Assembly: GCF_020042345.1 (NCBI RefSeq)
Contig: NZ_CP083387.1
Location: 186,001 to 250,000 of the forward strand
Length of the DNA stretch: 64,000 nucleotides
Direction: 5' to 3'
From: Arachidicoccus terrestris
GTDB lineage: Bacteria > Bacteroidota > Bacteroidia > Chitinophagales > Chitinophagaceae
Shown: positions 62,136-64,000 of the stretch, piece after piece
How the letters are laid out: each line of letters opens with the position of its first letter
Numbering within the stretch: position 1 is the first letter of the stretch
The notes under the pieces: model-generated
Database searches by the model: none
The model's input: only the letters and a program-made list of their open reading frames with translations
What the model was told of the DNA's origin: nothing
Program-made: the position numbers and the translations under genes

Positions 62136-63671
62136 CTAGGCAAGGCTCTTTTTGTCCATGAGCTTAACAACATAACCTCCGATAAAAGGCATGCGTTCCA
62201 GTTCTTTTTTCTCTGCAAAAAGCACCAAGAGTAGAAACAACCCCATCAGCAACATACCGGCTAATACCCGGATAACCAGAATGGAGGTCAATGCGCCAAT
62301 GCCCATATGAATAAAATAAAGCAACAACATCGCCACCAGATAAGCAGTTATTTTCTTCACATTATAAGGGATAGGGAAGATCTTCTGTCCTACTTTATAA
62401 CAGATGATCATCATGATGAAATAACAGGTGAAAGTCGTCCAGGCGCAGGCATAATACCCGAATTTCGGGATAAAATAATAATTGCCGAAAAAGGTAATGG
62501 CTGCGCCGAATAAAGTGATATACATGCCAATCCTCAACTTATCTGCCAGCTTATACCAGATCGAAAGATTATAATACACGCCCAGACAAAGATTCGCTGC
62601 CAGCAGCACAGGCACCACGCCTATACCGCCACGATAGGCAGGCCCCACAATAAATTTCCAGATATCCAGAAACAGCGCCGTAAATAAAAAGGCAATCGCC
62701 AGTGTAATCACAAACCATTTCATAACCCGGGCATACACTTTGACAGCATCCTTATCCTGACTTTTATTAAAGAAGAAAGGTTCTGCTGCCATTTTAAAAG
62801 CAGAAATAAACAAAGTAATAAAAATGGAAAGCTTATAGCAATAGCCATAAATGGCGACTTGTATTTTAGATTCCTGTACACTTCCGTTATAGAGCTTTTC
62901 CAGCATCTGGCGGTCGATCACTTCATTGACCATTCCTGCCAGCCCACCGATGATCATCGGGGAGCTGTAGCGCCACAGTTGGCGCCAAAGGCTTTTCTCA
63001 AATTCGAAGCGAAGGGTGCGCCACTCCTTAAACAGCAAGGCAAAAGTCACTATCGCCTGCATAATATTTGCTTTCAACAGCAAGCCGGTCTTCGTTTGCT
63101 TACTATACCAGTCATGGAGCCAGCCCGTAGATTTGGCTGCCGACTCCGGCAGTACCGCCAGAAAATAAATCGTCAGTAATACATAAACGGCAATACCTGC
63201 CAAGTTCACAAAAGCGTACTTTTTAGGGCGGCCTTCTTTTCGAAGTCTGGCCAGCGGTATCACACAAAGTGTATCAAAGCCTATGATGGTCAGGCACCAG
63301 ATTATATACTCGTAATGCCCTCCCACCCCGATGAAGTTTCCAATAGGTACCTTAAACAAAGAGATCAGCAATACAAAACAAACCGTACTGATAATATGTG
63401 AAGTAAACGCCGTCTGAAAGAGAGATCGCTGAGAAATGCCTTCTTTATTGGAGAACCTGAAATAGGCCGTCTCAAATCCATAGGTAAAAACGATATTGAG
63501 CAGTGCGATATAGACATACAGCACCTGATACGTTCCCATTTCTGCCTGCCCTGCCCTGGAACCGACCAGATAGGTAATAATTGGCGTTGTCAGGTAATTC
63601 AGGAACCGGCCTCCGATATTACTTAATCCATACCAGACAGTCTGTCCCGCTAATTGTTTGATACCACTCAA
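62136..63671 (-). CDS. Polysaccharide flippase (MOP superfamily, Wzx/RfbX-like)
   Basis: 511 residues and about fourteen membrane segments. The N-terminus IKQLAGQTVWYGLSNIGGRF and the early YLTTPIITYLV segment are typical of oligosaccharide flippases, as are the central SSPMIIGGLAGMVNEVIDRQ stretch and the hydrophobic C-terminal helices (ILVIRVLAGMLLMGLFLLLV). The family moves lipid-linked sugar repeat units for surface polysaccharides across the inner membrane. No glycosyltransferase genes are near in this window, so its polymer is unknown. Confidence 0.88.
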   Translation of the reverse strand: MSGIKQLAGQTVWYGLSNIGGRFLNYLTTPIITYLVGSRAGQAEMGTYQVLYVYIALLNIVFTYGFETAYFRFSNKEGISQRSLFQTAFTSHIISTVCFVLLISLFKVPIGNFIGVGGHYEYIIWCLTIIGFDTLCVIPLARLRKEGRPKKYAFVNLAGIAVYVLLTIYFLAVLPESAAKSTGWLHDWYSKQTKTGLLLKANIMQAIVTFALLFKEWRTLRFEFEKSLWRQLWRYSSPMIIGGLAGMVNEVIDRQMLEKLYNGSVQESKIQVAIYGYCYKLSIFITLFISAFKMAAEPFFFNKSQDKDAVKVYARVMKWFVITLAIAFLFTALFLDIWKFIVGPAYRGGIGVVPVLLAANLCLGVYYNLSIWYKLADKLRIGMYITLFGAAITFFGNYYFIPKFGYYACAWTTFTCYFIMMIICYKVGQKIFPIPYNVKKITAYLVAMLLLYFIHMGIGALTSILVIRVLAGMLLMGLFLLLVLFAEKKELERMPFIGGYVVKLMDKKSLA

Positions 63672-63716
63672 AATTGTTTCCTTTTTTGATGCAGAGAACT
63701 GCTTTTTTCAATGTAA

Positions 63717-63724
63717 CAAATGTA
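63717..63724 (-). promoter_or_regulatory. Promoter -7 element of the flippase gene
   Basis: The minus strand reads TACATTTG, an exact match, about 40 bases before the expected transcription start and ATG at 63671. A CTG replaces TTG at 19 bases upstream, so the -33 is weak. Confidence 0.45.
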
Positions 63725-63787
63725 GGTAAGTTCACCTAACTGGCAGCATAAGTCGCTGAAAATTCTGTCTTTGTTTTCCATAACCGG

Positions 63788-64000
63788 CTACTCTGCGCGC
63801 CAATCGGTGGACGAGCGTGACTTTTTTTTCATGGACTGTTGTTTTTTACTGTCCAGTCTTGCTTTTTTAGATGCAGCGGTCGGTTTGGTGGCAATCCGGG
63901 CTTTTCTGGGCATCAATGCCCGCCTGACCAGTTGGTTCATTTTAAAAACAACGGCCTCCTTATTGCCGAGTTGCGTCCGTTCAGACTGAGATTTGACCAG
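63788..64000 (-). CDS. arfB: Peptidyl-tRNA hydrolase ArfB/YaeJ, C-terminal part (runs off window)
   Basis: Only the last 70 codons are present, ending with TAG at 63788-63790. The sequence starts LVKSQSERTQLGNKEAVVFK and continues NQLVRRALMPRKARIATKPT, then AASKKARLDSKKQQSMKKKS. The SQ(S)ERTQLGNK segment and the lysine- and arginine-rich tail with KPTxASKKxRLxSKK are diagnostic of ArfB, which rescues stalled ribosomes by hydrolysing peptidyl-tRNA. The catalytic GGQ would be upstream, outside the window. Confidence 0.88.
   Translation of the reverse strand: MVKSQSERTQLGNKEAVVFKMNQLVRRALMPRKARIATKPTAASKKARLDSKKQQSMKKKSRSSTDWRAE

Noticed and set aside
1..64000. CRISPR arrays, tRNA or rRNA genes, intact insertion sequences, prophage
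   Set aside because: No regularly spaced repeats, no cloverleaf-like or rRNA-like stretch and no intact transposase or phage structural gene were seen by eye; a tRNAscan or IS search could still find a small feature.

Overview
The window reads as chromosomal DNA of a Bacteroidota species, most likely a Chitinophagaceae-type soil or plant-associated glycan degrader (family level is inference). The support is two SusC/SusD outer-membrane pairs, a FecI/FecR-type sigma/anti-sigma set, many secreted glycoside hydrolases (GH20 twice, GH9, GH105), lipoproteins with Bacteroidota-style lipoboxes, and several promoters of the Bacteroidota TTTG-N(17-23)-TAnnTTTG type. I saw no rRNA, tRNA, CRISPR array, intact transposase or phage gene.

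Layout. 1-17.5 kb holds housekeeping and accessory genes: the 5' end of a GH20 hexosaminidase, a thioredoxin-reductase-like flavoprotein, an SDR/epimerase, an AraC regulator next to a siderophore-interacting protein, a GH9 cellulase, an XRE regulator, LOG plus a PLP decarboxylase, a SnoaL-like protein, a lipoprotein MsrB, a GNAT acetyltransferase, an LEA-like lipoprotein, a PEP-mutase family enzyme, a complete GH20 and a DUF1345 protein. A GH105 gene and a decayed AbiEii-type nucleotidyltransferase follow (17.5-20.1 kb).

20.1-35.5 kb is a coherent phospholipid/glycerol region. A minus-strand series encodes SusC, SusD, a Tat-exported phosphocholine-type phospholipase C, a glycerophosphodiesterase and an exported HAD phosphatase. 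Next to it lie glpD, a DeoR-family regulator, glpK and glpF. A shared TTTCGTTT-type motif upstream of glpD and glpK suggests DeoR control.

35.5-50.2 kb is a second SusCD locus with an ECF sigma factor, FecR and an STN-containing SusC. It is followed by a secreted sugar isomerase/epimerase-like protein, a YdcF-like protein and a GxDLY-type SGNH esterase. A thioredoxin-YeeE/YedE pair sits between the sigma and anti-sigma genes. Remnants of IS605-type elements flank the locus: omega-RNA-like hairpins at 35.5-35.75 kb and a broken tnpB at 48.8-49.2 kb, followed by AT-rich DNA with a DUF1990 gene.

50.3-64 kb contains a sulfatase, a four-gene D-amino-acid-type operon (GntP permease, RidA, fold-III PLP enzyme, M19 dipeptidase), a pyrimidine-dimer glycosylase-like protein and an SGNH hydrolase. 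After these come a MarR regulator with a palindromic operator inside its own promoter, YceI, DoxX, an LLM flavoprotein, a sugar-porter MFS, a polysaccharide flippase and the 3' end of arfB. Functions are assigned from recognisable motifs by eye; no database search was run.
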